Part shown: piece after piece, positions 17,693 through 26,222 of the stretch | Numbering within the stretch: position 1 is the stretch's first letter | How the letters are laid out: each line of letters starts with the position of its first letter | NCBI RefSeq assembly: GCF_017916255.1 | Contig: NZ_CP072827.1 | Location: 6,721,501-6,785,500 of the forward strand | Reading direction: 5' to 3' | From: Streptomyces mobaraensis NBRC 13819 = DSM 40847 | Lineage (GTDB): Bacteria > Actinomycetota > Actinomycetes > Streptomycetales > Streptomycetaceae | Length of the DNA: 64,000 nucleotides | Translations under genes and position numbers: made by a program | The notes under the pieces: model-generated | The model's input: only the letters and a program-made list of their open reading frames with translations | Database searches by the model: none | What the model was told of the DNA's origin: nothing

Positions 17693-19186
17693 ATGGCGGA
17701 CCAGCCGAAGGTGCGCACGGCGGAGGGCGTGTTGGAGGGGCGGTGGCGGCAGGGGTGCGCGGAGTTCCGCGGTGTCCCATACGCCGAACCGCCGGTGGGG
17801 GCGCTCCGGTTCGCCGCCCCCGTCCCGGCGCGCGGATGGGAGGGGACGCGGCAGGCGGTGGAGCCCGGTCCCACGGCGCCGCAGTCCGGCCCGGTGCAGA
17901 CCCGGAGGGGCGGCGGCACCGACTGGCTGACGCTCGACATCGGCACCCCCGACCCGGGCGCGGCGGGGCTGCCGGTGCTGGTGTGGATCCCCGGTGGCGG
18001 CTATCTGACGGCGGACGCGAGCGACCCCATGTACGACCCGGCCGCCCTGGCCGCGGCGGGGATCGTGGTGGTGAGCGTCAACTACCGCGTGGGCGCGGAG
18101 GGTTTCGCGCTGCTGGACGGCGCCCCGGCCAACCGCGGTTTCCTCGACCAGATCGCCGCCCTGCGCTGGGTCCGGCGGAACATCGCCGCCTTCGGCGGGG
18201 ATCCGGAACGGGTCACCGTCGCCGGCCAGTCCGCGGGCGCCGGCTCGGTCGCCGCCCTGCTGACGATGGAACGGGCGCGGGGCCTGTTCCGGCGCGCCGT
18301 CGCCCACTCGGTGCCCGGCGTCCACCTCACCCGCGAACTGGGCGAGCGCGTCACGTGGACGCTCGCGCACCGGCTCGGCGCGGCGCCCACCGCCGCGGCC
18401 CTGGCCGCCGTCGACCCGTGGCGCCTGGCCGACGAGGTCACGGCGCTCGGCGCCGAACTCCCCGGGCCGTACGGGGAGTGGGGACGGCTCGCCCGCATCG
18501 GCGTCGCCGTCGGACCCGTCGTCGACGGCGAGGTGCTCCCCGAGTCGCCCTGGACCGCGCTCGGCGCCGGCCGCGCGACCGGCACCGAACTCCTCGTCGG
18601 CCACACGCGCGACGAGTTCCGGCTCTTCAGCGTCATGAGCGGCCGGGCGGGCACCTTCACGGACGAGGAGGCGCGGACCGCCCTGGACCTGTTCGCCCCG
18701 CGACCGGGTGGGGCCGACGCCTACCGCGCCGCCTTCCCCCGGGCCACCGCGGAGGACCTGCTGGAGACGGTCTACTCGGACGCCCTCTTCCGGATGCCGT
18801 CCCTCTGCCTGGCCCGGGCGAACGCGGCGGCGGGCGGCACGTCGTACCTCTTCGAACTCGCCCTCGCCGCACCGGCCTTCGGGGGCGCCCTCGGCGCCTG
18901 CCACAGCCTCGACGTCCCCCTGGCGTTCGGCACGCTCGACAGCCCCAACGGCGTCGGACTCCTCGGCGAGCACCCCACCGCCGCCGCCCGCGCGGTGTCC
19001 CGCGAACTCCTGCGCGCCTGGACGGACTTCGTCACCTCGGGCGACCCCGGCTGGTCGGCCGCCGGTCCCGACGCGTGGACGACCCGCGTGCTGGACGCCG
19101 ATTCCCGCACGCGCCCCTATCCCGAGGAGGCGTCGGCCCGTATCTGGGAGCGGCACCGGCCCACGCCCTTCGGCCTCGGCGAGTAG
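17693..19186 (+). CDS. Type-B carboxylesterase (alpha/beta hydrolase)
   Basis: 497 aa from the ATG at 17693, preceded by AGGGGAGG. The frame extends far upstream only because the antisense strand of the TetR gene is open. It has the family features in order: EFRGVPYAEPPVGALRF at the N-terminus, oxyanion loop WIPGGGY, nucleophile elbow GQSAGAGS (Ser about residue 185) and GACHSLDVPLAFG with the catalytic His. There is no signal peptide, so it is probably cytoplasmic. It is likely controlled by the divergent TetR regulator. Substrate unknown. Confidence 0.93.
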   Translation: MADQPKVRTAEGVLEGRWRQGCAEFRGVPYAEPPVGALRFAAPVPARGWEGTRQAVEPGPTAPQSGPVQTRRGGGTDWLTLDIGTPDPGAAGLPVLVWIPGGGYLTADASDPMYDPAALAAAGIVVVSVNYRVGAEGFALLDGAPANRGFLDQIAALRWVRRNIAAFGGDPERVTVAGQSAGAGSVAALLTMERARGLFRRAVAHSVPGVHLTRELGERVTWTLAHRLGAAPTAAALAAVDPWRLADEVTALGAELPGPYGEWGRLARIGVAVGPVVDGEVLPESPWTALGAGRATGTELLVGHTRDEFRLFSVMSGRAGTFTDEEARTALDLFAPRPGGADAYRAAFPRATAEDLLETVYSDALFRMPSLCLARANAAAGGTSYLFELALAAPAFGGALGACHSLDVPLAFGTLDSPNGVGLLGEHPTAAARAVSRELLRAWTDFVTSGDPGWSAAGPDAWTTRVLDADSRTRPYPEEASARIWERHRPTPFGLGE

Positions 19187-19300
19187 CCCGGAGGCCCGGG
19201 ACGCCGCTCGCCGTCGCCTGTGACAGGCTGTGCCGACCGCTGATCACCGATCATCGATCACCGGTCACGTACCCGACGACGCCCCACCCTTGGAGGACCG

Positions 19301-19663
19301 ATGGCCACCCTGCGGACGATCCACGACGTACCGGTATGGATGTGCGACGCCGACGGCGCGGCGATCCGCGGTGAGGCCGACGTCCTGGACCTGATAGGCG
19401 ACGCCGGCTACCACGGCGCCCAGTGGGTCGCCCTCCCCGCCGAGCGGCTCGACGAGGCGTTCTTCCGGCTCCGCACCCGCTTCGCGGGCGACGTCGTGCA
19501 GAAGTTCGCGAACTACCGGATGGGCCTCGCCGTCATCGGCGATATCTCCCGGTACACGGCGGACAGTTCCGCGCTGCGCGACTTCGTCCGCGAGTGCGAC
19601 CGGGGGCGGCAGACGTGGTTCCTCGCCGACCTCGGGGAACTGGAGGAGCGGCTGAGGGCCTGA
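19301..19663 (+). CDS. DUF4180 domain-containing protein
   Basis: 120 aa, one small soluble domain. The strings FAGDVVQKFANYRMGLAVIG and SSALRDFVRECDRGRQTWFL match the pattern of the DUF4180 family, whose function is not established. The start ATG is preceded by TGGAGGA. It stands alone between two unrelated genes and shows no known catalytic motif. Confidence 0.8.
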   Translation: MATLRTIHDVPVWMCDADGAAIRGEADVLDLIGDAGYHGAQWVALPAERLDEAFFRLRTRFAGDVVQKFANYRMGLAVIGDISRYTADSSALRDFVRECDRGRQTWFLADLGELEERLRA

Positions 19664-19792
19664 GGGGCCGACCGGGCCGCGAGGCGCCGGTCAGGGACGT
19701 CACTCCTGCCTGCCGCGGGGCGCGCCCCGCGGCGTTCCGCCCACGGTGAAGTCCGGCCCCACACGCTCCAACCGTCACTACAGTCCGGTTCC

Positions 19793-20527
19793 ATGACGAC
19801 GATCACCACACGCACGGTGGAGTACCCCGCTGACGGCCTGACCATGTTCGGGCACCTGGCGCTCCCCGCCGGCGCCGGCCGCCGGCCCGCGGTCCTGCTC
19901 GGCCCGGAGGGGCCGGGCCTGAACGACGTCCTGCGCCACCGGGCCGACGCCCTGGCCGAACTGGGCTACGTGACCCTGGCGTTCGACCTGCACGGCGGGC
20001 GCTGGTTCACCGACCCCCAGGAGATGCTGGCGCGGTGCACCCCGCTGCTCGCCGACCCCGACCGGATGCGCGCGATGGGCCACGCCGCGCTCGACGTCCT
20101 GCGCGCCGAACCGCGGACCGACCCGGACCGGATCGCCGCCATCGGCTACGGGACCGGGGGCGCGATCGCGCTGGAACTCGGCCGCGACGGAGTCGACTTC
20201 CGGGCCATCGGGACGATCAACGCGGTGACCACGGGCCGCCCGGGCGAGGCGGCGCGCATCCGCTGCCCGGTGTGGGCCGGGGTCGGCTCGGAGGACCCGA
20301 TGATGCCCGCCGCCCAACGGGACGCCTTCGCCGCCGAGATGCAGGCCGCGGGCGTCGACTGGCGCCTGATGGTCTACGGCGGAGCCCTCCACGCCTTCCA
20401 CCACCCGCCGATCGACCACCCCGACCAGATCCTGCTCCCCGGCGTCGGCCACCACCCACGGCACGCGGAACGCGCCTGGCACGACCTCGTCGGCCTGCTG
20501 GCCGAGTGCGTGCCCGTGACGGAATGA
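19793..20527 (+). CDS. Dienelactone-hydrolase-family protein with altered nucleophile elbow
   Basis: 244 aa with an alpha/beta-hydrolase fold. PAVLLGPEGPGLNDVLRHRADALAELGY, AFDLHGG and the C-terminal MVYGGALHAFHHP (His) follow dienelactone hydrolases. The expected elbow GYCFGG, with a Cys nucleophile, reads IGYGTGGAIALELG here, so Cys is replaced by Gly. Either the protein uses another residue or it is not a classical hydrolase. The Asp equivalent lies in GSEDPMMP. It is a single gene; the stretch from 19,664 to 19,792 shows nothing else. Confidence 0.85.
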   Translation: MTTITTRTVEYPADGLTMFGHLALPAGAGRRPAVLLGPEGPGLNDVLRHRADALAELGYVTLAFDLHGGRWFTDPQEMLARCTPLLADPDRMRAMGHAALDVLRAEPRTDPDRIAAIGYGTGGAIALELGRDGVDFRAIGTINAVTTGRPGEAARIRCPVWAGVGSEDPMMPAAQRDAFAAEMQAAGVDWRLMVYGGALHAFHHPPIDHPDQILLPGVGHHPRHAERAWHDLVGLLAECVPVTE

Positions 20528-20602
20528 GCCGGGGCGCCGTCGCCCGACCGCCATGGGCAGGGCCCGCCCGCTCGGGGCGTGTGGATCCGGTCGGGGCGCC
20601 GG

Positions 20603-21688
20603 TCAGCCGGGGCTGACGGTGCCGCGTGCGTACATCAACGTCCCGGTTCCGTAGGCGAGATGAGTCGTACCGTCCTTGCCGAACTCCAGGGACGGCCAGC
20701 CGCCGCCGGTGGCGACCGGCTGACTGGTCCACCCCGCGGGCCCGCGCCTGGCGAGCACGACCTGACCGCCGTCGAGGTAGGCGACGAACAGGGTCTGGTG
20801 CGGGTCGCCCGCGGCGGAAGGGAACCGGGGGCCGTTGGCGTCGTTGCCCGCGGCGACCACCTCGATCGTCGGCTCCGACCCCAGCGAGCCGGACCAGGCG
20901 CGCACGGTGCGGGTCCGGACGTCGGCGTACGCGACGAGCACCTTGGCGAAGAGGCCCCGGGCCATGGACACGCTCTCGGCGGCGCGCATCTCCGAGTCGA
21001 TCACACTGTTGACGAAGGTCGGCGGATGGGTGTCCCCGACGTCGCTGACCTCTTCCTGCGCCAGCTTCAGCGGTTGCGGGATCACGGGCGACCCGTCGTC
21101 GAAGCCTTGGAAGTAGGCGAGCCTGAGCCCGGCGCTGCTGTCGAAGGCCAGCGACAGGCCCGTCCTCACATCGCTCGGTCCGTCGACGCCGCTGATCTGC
21201 CAGGATCCGCCGACCTTCCGCGCGACCGCCGCGGAGTCGCCGTGGAACCCGTCGCGGTACCCGACGGTCGGGGTGTCGGCGAAGGGCGGATCGTTCAGGT
21301 TCGGCTCGATCTGCATGGAGACGTCGGCGGCGGAGCGCACGATGATCCCGGCCTGGGTGGGGATCTCCTCGAGGGACCAGCCGTCGTCGCGCCTGGTGCC
21401 GAAGATCGCGTTGTCGCTGTTGCCGTCCCGGTAGGCGATGTGCGGGACGCCGCCCGAGTCGAAGCTCAGACTGATCCGCACGTCGTCCCCCGCGGCGATG
21501 CCGCCCGTGTCCTCGTGCGTCCATTGACCGTTCAGCCGACGGGCCACCCTCACGGCGGTGCCGGCCGCGGTACCGACCACGTAGGCGATGGCGGGCGCCC
21601 CGCTGCCGTCCACGGTGAGGGAGGACTGCCCGAGAACGGAGGAGTCATCGACAGCCTCTACGGTGAACTGAAGGGCATGAGTGGTCAT
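20603..21688 (-). CDS. Beta-propeller-like repeat protein, function unknown
   Basis: 361 aa, with an excellent ribosome site (GGAAAGGAGG 8 bases before the ATG). The sequence repeats a motif of the type S-L-x-F-D-S-x-G-x-P-H-I-A-Y-x-D-G (for example LSFDSGGVPHIAYRDG and LAFDSSAGLRLAYFQG) about six times, each followed by a Trp-containing strand. This is the pattern of sialidase-like or YncE-like beta-propellers. No signal peptide or catalytic triad is visible. I cannot assign a function. Confidence 0.8.
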   Translation of the reverse strand: MTTHALQFTVEAVDDSSVLGQSSLTVDGSGAPAIAYVVGTAAGTAVRVARRLNGQWTHEDTGGIAAGDDVRISLSFDSGGVPHIAYRDGNSDNAIFGTRRDDGWSLEEIPTQAGIIVRSAADVSMQIEPNLNDPPFADTPTVGYRDGFHGDSAAVARKVGGSWQISGVDGPSDVRTGLSLAFDSSAGLRLAYFQGFDDGSPVIPQPLKLAQEEVSDVGDTHPPTFVNSVIDSEMRAAESVSMARGLFAKVLVAYADVRTRTVRAWSGSLGSEPTIEVVAAGNDANGPRFPSAAGDPHQTLFVAYLDGGQVVLARRGPAGWTSQPVATGGGWPSLEFGKDGTTHLAYGTGTLMYARGTVSPG

Positions 21689-21867
21689 GGCGAAGGCCTC
21701 CTTTCCACACGGGAGAGGTGCGGGTGCGACGCCTCGAAGGGTGCGGCCCTGCCATGTCTCCTACAGGTTACGACGCTCACCGGCGGCCTGCTGACCGGAG
21801 CGCTGACTCGACCGCCCTGTCAAGCCGGCTCTCACGCACACGAACGACCGACGACGGCCCCCGTCCT

Positions 21868-22254
21868 CATGCGGGCCGGCATCTGGCCCGTGCACCCCTT
21901 CGCCGACCCCGGAATGGTCCAGCTCGGCGAGTGGCTGCCGATGCACTGGCGCGAGCTCAAACAGCCCCAGCGCCGCCGGCTCGCTGCCCTGGGACTGAGC
22001 CCGGACGTCACCGAGTCCCGTGAGCGCGAGTCCTTCGCCGAGGTCGTCCAGCACACCCTCACCACCCACGCCCGCCCCCTCTTCGCCCGCATGCTCCACG
22101 ACGGCTCGCCCCTCTTCGAGGAACAGGTGGTGGACCCGGACGGGCCCGTCAGGCCGTTCGCCGCCTGTCGGAAGGGCCGTACCGGGAAGACGGCGATGCC
22201 CAGCTTCTCGAAGTCCTGGACCTCCACTTCGCCGCCCAAGCCTTCCTCTCATGA
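21868..22254 (+). pseudogene. Remnant of an unknown gene with a frameshift
   Basis: A stretch with coding character but no complete gene. One frame reads about 85 protein-like residues (WPVHPFADPGMVQLGEWLPM, then HWRELKQPQRRRLAALGLSP). From about 22,150 the protein-like frame changes by one (LSEGPYREDGDAQLLEVLDL...) and stops at 22,254, just before the ribosome site of the acetyltransferase. The first part recalls the C-terminal segments of Streptomyces helicase-associated-domain proteins, but only loosely. It is probably a decayed fragment. Confidence 0.4.
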
Positions 22255-22274
22255 CGCCACGAAACAGGAGAGAC

Positions 22275-22808
22275 ATGTTCGCCATGCGTTCGGCCACGTC
22301 CGACGACATTCCCGCCGTCGAAGGCATGATCCTCGCCCGCTCCGCATGGCTGGAGGAGCGCGGCCTGCCGAGCTGGAGGGAGAACGCTGCCGACCTCGCA
22401 GGGCAGGCGGAGAACCTCGAGGGCGACGTCTGGGTCCTTGCCGACGACGAGGACGAGAAGGTCATCGGCTTCATCACCGTGCAGGACCAGACCCCGCGGT
22501 GGGGCTGGACGGACGAGGAACTGGCCGAGCCGGCGTACTACCTGTACTCCAGCGTCACCGACCCCGCGTACCGCCGACACAAGCCCGGGACCACCATGGC
22601 CCTGTGGGCCGTCGACCGAGCCGCCGCCGAGGGCAAGACCTGGGTCCGCCGCGGCTGCAACTTCCCCGGCCTGGTCGCCTACAACGAGAGCCAGGGCTTC
22701 CGACTCCTCCACGAAGTCCAGCGCACCAACACCCGCGTCTATCTCATGGCGCGGCGTGCCCAGGCCGTCAAGGACCTCCACGAGCGCTTCGCCGTTCTCC
22801 GGGGCTGA
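22275..22808 (+). CDS. GNAT-family N-acetyltransferase
   Basis: 177 aa from the ATG at 22275 (AGGAGAG 5-6 bases upstream). It has the GNAT order: N-terminal MRSATSDDIPAVEGMIL, a central strand EKVIGFITVQDQ, the acetyl-CoA-binding motif in YRRHKPGTTMALWAVDRAA, and a final LVAYNESQGFRLLHEVQR. The substrate cannot be predicted. It is the last intact host gene before the prophage. Confidence 0.9.
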   Translation: MFAMRSATSDDIPAVEGMILARSAWLEERGLPSWRENAADLAGQAENLEGDVWVLADDEDEKVIGFITVQDQTPRWGWTDEELAEPAYYLYSSVTDPAYRRHKPGTTMALWAVDRAAAEGKTWVRRGCNFPGLVAYNESQGFRLLHEVQRTNTRVYLMARRAQAVKDLHERFAVLRG

Positions 22809-22874
22809 CGCGGGGCCACGCTTCCCCCGCTGTGCGCGGCGGGGCGGGACGGGGCCTGATTCTGCCTCGGGCTT

Positions 22875-22990
22875 TCAGTCGCCGTCCTCCAGGCGGAAGC
22901 CGATCTTCAGGCCGACCTGGTAGTGGCCGACGCCGCCGCCCTCCGCGAAGTGGCCGCGGATCTGCACCACTTCGAACCAGTCGGAGTCAG
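22875..22990 (-). pseudogene. 3' end of a dodecin gene, interrupted by prophage integration
   Basis: Reading leftward, codons up to the TGA at 22,877-22,875 give [20 protein letters not shown], then [17 protein letters not shown] and stop. That is the C-terminal half of dodecin, the small dodecameric flavin-binding protein, with its conserved W-F-E-V and H-Y-Q-V-x-L-K-x-G-F-R-L-E. The N-terminal half is missing. Upstream the frame stays open but turns into unrelated, lower-G+C sequence at about 22,990, where the phage begins. This marks the integration site. The other half should lie past the right prophage end. Confidence 0.8.
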
Positions 22991-23110
22991 CTTGCACAAA
23001 ACCTGTCGCTAGGTCAAGTTCTCGCAGGTCAGGGCCGTGTTCGAGTGGAACCGGCCAGTCCTGGCCAACTTATTTAGTTAGTTTGATTCCTAGAGGTGGG
23101 TCCCGGTAGG
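22985..23110. other. Left prophage attachment junction (attL region)
   Basis: Host-type dodecin codons end near 22,990 and phage-type sequence follows (a lower-G+C stretch, one copy of the TTAGTTAGTT repeat at 23,074-23,093, then phage genes). The crossover dinucleotide cannot be placed from one junction. No integrase lies nearby, so the integrase gene is expected at the other end of the prophage, outside the window. Confidence 0.6.
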
Positions 23111-23159
23111 CTCCGTGCCAACGAAGCTCAAGCACTGGATGATCGGCGCTGCTCAAGCC

Positions 23160-23203
23160 GCCCAGTCGAGTCAGGGGAACGCGACCAGCGACCCGACTGG
23201 GCG
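23160..23203. repeat. Perfect 9-base inverted repeat between attL and the helicase gene
   Basis: GCCCAGTCG and CGACTGGGC flank a loop of about 25 bases, just before the ribosome site of the first phage gene. There is no T-run, so a terminator is unlikely. It could be a protein-binding site or an mRNA leader structure. Confidence 0.5.
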
Positions 23204-23236
23204 CCGCGCCGGCGCAGGTTCCAAGGATGGAGATAG

Positions 23237-24868
23237 ATGCCCAATCAGCGGTCCACGGAGACGGTTCAGAGGAACCTTCTCAAGGGTGCCGAGAACGGAA
23301 CGTTCAACATCACCGAGATCCGTCTCAGCTCTGAGGCGACCTTCCGAACTGATGTTGAGAAGTGGATGAGTGAGAACGCTGGTGTCTCTGCTCAGACGGT
23401 CCGAGGGGCCGACTTCTATCAGCTCTTCCAAGAGTGGTCGAAGAAAGTTCCGAAGAGTCACGAGAAGACCATCGAAGAAGCTGTTGAGGAAGAGGTGAGG
23501 GTCGAGTCTCAGGGGCATGAGCGCACTGTCGAGGAAGAGCTGGACGATCTTCCTTACAGCACTGCGATCGAAGGTCCCAAGGGTCGCCCACTTCTCGACA
23601 AGAAGGCGTGGCACGGCATCGCAGGGGAGATCCTGGAGTACGTATCGCCCGACACCGAGGCTGACCCTGCGGGCATTCTCGCAACCCTTCTGAGTACCTT
23701 CTCGTGCATGGTCGGCCACGACCGCATCGTTCACGGCCCAGTGAAGCAGCGAGTCAACGTCTGGACCATCCTCATCGGCGAGACCGGCGAAGGACGGAAG
23801 GGTACGGCAACCGACCGCGCCCTTGAGGTGCTACACAGGGTCGGGGACTCGTTCTTCAAGAACAACACCACGACCTCGCTCAGCTCCGGCGAAGGTCTCA
23901 TCTACTCCGTCCGTGATGGCATGGACGAGGAAGAGATCGCGCGCCGCGAGGAGAACGGTCAGAAGGTGGACTACGGAGTCGACGACAAACGTCTCCTGGT
24001 GATGTCCACCGAGTTCGCCACCATCATGCAGAAGACCCACGGCAGCACGCTCGGCCCGGTCATGCGCGACGCCTGGGACGGCAAGACCCTCAACATCCAC
24101 TCCATGGATGCGGAGGTCGCTACCGACCCGCACATCACGATCGTGGGCCACGTCACCGGACAGGAATTCGCCGACCGGCAGAAGACCGCGGAAATGGCTG
24201 GCGGCACGTGGAACAGGTTCAGTCCGATCTTCGTGCACCGGCCTCACGAGATCCCGTGGCCCGAGGACCCGGACGACTGGGAGCAGCGCCTCGAAGACTT
24301 CGCTATGAGGCTTCGCGATGCCGCCTACAAGGCAGGCCGGGGAGATGACCCGGTGGTGTGGAGCAAGGAAGCTCAGCTCATGTACCGCCGAGAGATCTAC
24401 CGCGAGTACGCCAACACCTCGAATGACAACGAGGTCATGAAGCAGTTCACCACCAGGCGACTGCCGAACCTCGTTCGAGTGGCTGGCACGTACGCGCTCA
24501 TGGACGGACGTGATGTCGTCTCACTGGAAGACCTCGAAGCGGCCAAGGCATTCGTGGATTACTCGATCGCGTCAGCTCGGTTCGTCCTCGGTGAGTTCAT
24601 GTCTGGCACCAGTGGACGTGCGGTGATGAAGGCTGAGGAGCGAGACGCGCAGGACAAGGAGATCCTGGCCAGGGCGTTGCAGCAGGCTGGCGAGGAAGGT
24701 CTGACTCGCACCTTCATCCAGCAGAAGACCTTGAAGTACCGGCGCAAGAAGGACGAGATCTCCGGGTTCATCGCAGACCTGGGCGCCGTTGTCGTGAAGC
24801 GCGGTTCGGGCGGCAGGCCCACGGAGTTCGTGGTCCACCCGGACTTCGCACCCATGGACAACGCGTAG
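23237..24868 (+). CDS. DUF3987-type helicase / RepA-like replication ATPase
   Basis: 543 aa; the ATG has GGAG 6-7 bases upstream. The centre carries ILIGETGEGRKGTATDRALE (about residue 175), a P-loop variant typical of the DUF3987 family of phage and plasmid replicative helicase-like ATPases. It is followed by LLVMSTEFATIM (Walker B region) and VVGHVTGQEF-like motifs seen in this family (here IVGHVTGQEFADR). A winged-helix-like C-terminus (GLTRTFIQQKTLKYRRKKDE) may bind DNA. It is transcribed toward the lysis genes and lies apart from the other replication genes, which are beyond 61 kb. Confidence 0.8.
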   Translation: MPNQRSTETVQRNLLKGAENGTFNITEIRLSSEATFRTDVEKWMSENAGVSAQTVRGADFYQLFQEWSKKVPKSHEKTIEEAVEEEVRVESQGHERTVEEELDDLPYSTAIEGPKGRPLLDKKAWHGIAGEILEYVSPDTEADPAGILATLLSTFSCMVGHDRIVHGPVKQRVNVWTILIGETGEGRKGTATDRALEVLHRVGDSFFKNNTTTSLSSGEGLIYSVRDGMDEEEIARREENGQKVDYGVDDKRLLVMSTEFATIMQKTHGSTLGPVMRDAWDGKTLNIHSMDAEVATDPHITIVGHVTGQEFADRQKTAEMAGGTWNRFSPIFVHRPHEIPWPEDPDDWEQRLEDFAMRLRDAAYKAGRGDDPVVWSKEAQLMYRREIYREYANTSNDNEVMKQFTTRRLPNLVRVAGTYALMDGRDVVSLEDLEAAKAFVDYSIASARFVLGEFMSGTSGRAVMKAEERDAQDKEILARALQQAGEEGLTRTFIQQKTLKYRRKKDEISGFIADLGAVVVKRGSGGRPTEFVVHPDFAPMDNA

Positions 24869-24901
24869 AGAACCGCTGATCGAACACAGGGAAGAGTGCT
24901 T

Positions 24902-25402
24902 GTGAGCAGGACCAACAATTTGGGCTTCGCGCGCCTCGCGGCCGAGGCGATGAACGCAACTTACCTCCGGGCTGGACTGATTGAAGCTGTGGAGCTGGAT
25001 GACGAGCGTTTCGCGGATTGGATGCGCCGGAACTTTGCGGGCAAGGTCAACGGTCACGATCTACTCCGCATGGAGCCCAACCTCGTGCGTGCAGCGGTCA
25101 AGGTGTGCCTTGCGGAGGAAGCTAAGACGCCTGTCTTCGCTCGCACCGTCCGGGCGTACAAGGAGCGCAGCGACAAGCAGAACTGGGATGACCTGTTGGA
25201 GCAGGTGAGTCGTGTCGCCTGTCACGACTACGAGTCCACCAGGGACGACCATCGGAAGACGATGGAACTGCTGTGGAACTACTTCGAAGGCAAGGGCTCG
25301 TGGCTGCGTGAGCACTACGAGCAGGCCAAGGGCGTCCGCGATGACTCGAAGCTCGGCATCTTCGTGAAGGTCTATGAGAGTACGGTCGGGCTCGCCAAAT
25401 AG
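24902..25402 (+). CDS. Phage protein of unknown function
   Basis: 166 aa from a GTG, 33 bases after the helicase stop and probably in the same transcript. Mostly helical and charged, with repeated Arg/Glu/Lys runs and no transmembrane segment (for example AVKVCLAEEAKTPVFARTVR). I do not recognise a family. It is followed by a repressor-site-like sequence at 25,407. Confidence 0.75.
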   Translation: MSRTNNLGFARLAAEAMNATYLRAGLIEAVELDDERFADWMRRNFAGKVNGHDLLRMEPNLVRAAVKVCLAEEAKTPVFARTVRAYKERSDKQNWDDLLEQVSRVACHDYESTRDDHRKTMELLWNYFEGKGSWLREHYEQAKGVRDDSKLGIFVKVYESTVGLAK

Positions 25403-25406
25403 GGTT

Positions 25407-25490
25407 GTGGATGTAAAGAGTCAAGAGGCAAAGGTCTGTGAGTGAATGAGATGTTTGCCTCTTCTCTTTGGGTTGGCACTTGACACCCAC
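25407..25490. promoter_or_regulatory. Stoperator-like sites before the SprT-like gene
   Basis: CTTGACACCCAC at 25,479-25,490 on the rightward strand (one change) and a weaker copy on the other strand at 25,407-25,418 (GTGGATGTAAAG). The 98-base gap holds nothing else. The second copy opposes local transcription, unlike all others. Confidence 0.5.
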
Positions 25491-25500
25491 ATACCTCAGT

Positions 25501-26163
25501 ATGGATTGCATGAGAGGCAAGCAAGATCCTGGAAGCCTGATCGTGTCCACGCTTGAGAAGGCGTGGAGAGATATCCAGCAGCACAACCCTTCAGTGCCTG
25601 AAGTCATCTTCATCACCGGAACCGGTGTCGAGAAGGACGGTGTGAAGTGGGGCCACTTCCATGCAGAGCAGTGGGTCACCGAGTCCGGTCGGGTGCACGA
25701 ACTCTTCGTCTCGGGCGAGGCCCTTAATCGTGAGCCCGTCGAGACCATGACCACCCTCCTCCATGAAGCCGCGCACGGCGTCGGCTACGAGCAGGGCGTC
25801 AAGAACACCTCTCGGAGGGGGAAGTATCACAACAGGAAGTTCGTCCAACTCGCCGGGAACCTCGGCCTCATGTGGCCGGACGGGCAGAAGCCGGACACGA
25901 CGAGGGGGTTCTCCGAGGTCGTCATGAGGCCCGAGACGGTCACGCTGTACGCGGCGACGATCGAAGCCCTCAAAGCCGGGCGGGCGGCGTGGCGGGAGCT
26001 GGGACTCGCGCCGGCCGATGAGGTGAAACCCAAGTCCACGAACACCAAGCCGAAGGCTGAGTGTGCCTGCCCCGGCCGGTACATCTGGACCGCGCGACGG
26101 ACGCTGGAGGAAGCTCCCGTCATCTGCGGCACCTGCGAGGAGGAGTTCCAGATAGCCGCGTAA
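25501..26163 (+). CDS. SprT-like zinc metalloprotein
   Basis: 220 aa from the ATG at 25501; an ATG nine bases further is also possible and neither has a clear ribosome site. TTLLHEAAHGVGYEQG (about residue 85) carries the HExxH zinc-protease motif of the SprT/Spartan type, and the next conserved piece is GKYHNRKFVQLAGNLGL. The C-terminus has a zinc ribbon (CACPG, CGTCEEEF). Cellular Spartan proteins cut DNA-protein crosslinks; a phage role in DNA repair or replication is inference. A CTTGACACCCAC site lies at 25,479-25,490, directly upstream. Confidence 0.85.
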   Translation: MDCMRGKQDPGSLIVSTLEKAWRDIQQHNPSVPEVIFITGTGVEKDGVKWGHFHAEQWVTESGRVHELFVSGEALNREPVETMTTLLHEAAHGVGYEQGVKNTSRRGKYHNRKFVQLAGNLGLMWPDGQKPDTTRGFSEVVMRPETVTLYAATIEALKAGRAAWRELGLAPADEVKPKSTNTKPKAECACPGRYIWTARRTLEEAPVICGTCEEEFQIAA

Positions 26164-26172
26164 CGAGAAAGA

Positions 26173-26217
26173 GCCCCCGACTGACGGGATGACTGGATCA
26201 TCGTGTCAGCCGGGGGC
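26173..26217. terminator. Bidirectional terminator between converging operons
   Basis: A 13-base stem (GCCCCCGACTGAC pairing with GTCAGCCGGGGGC, one mismatch) lies between the SprT-like gene (rightward) and the holin candidate (leftward), with CTTTCTC on the leftward side. It should stop both transcripts. Confidence 0.8.
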
Positions 26218-26222
26218 GTCTC

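Noticed and set aside
21718..22023. A separate 101-codon gene ahead of the acetyltransferase
   Set aside because: The frame is out of phase with the more protein-like frame over the same bases and has Arg/Pro-rich shadow composition.
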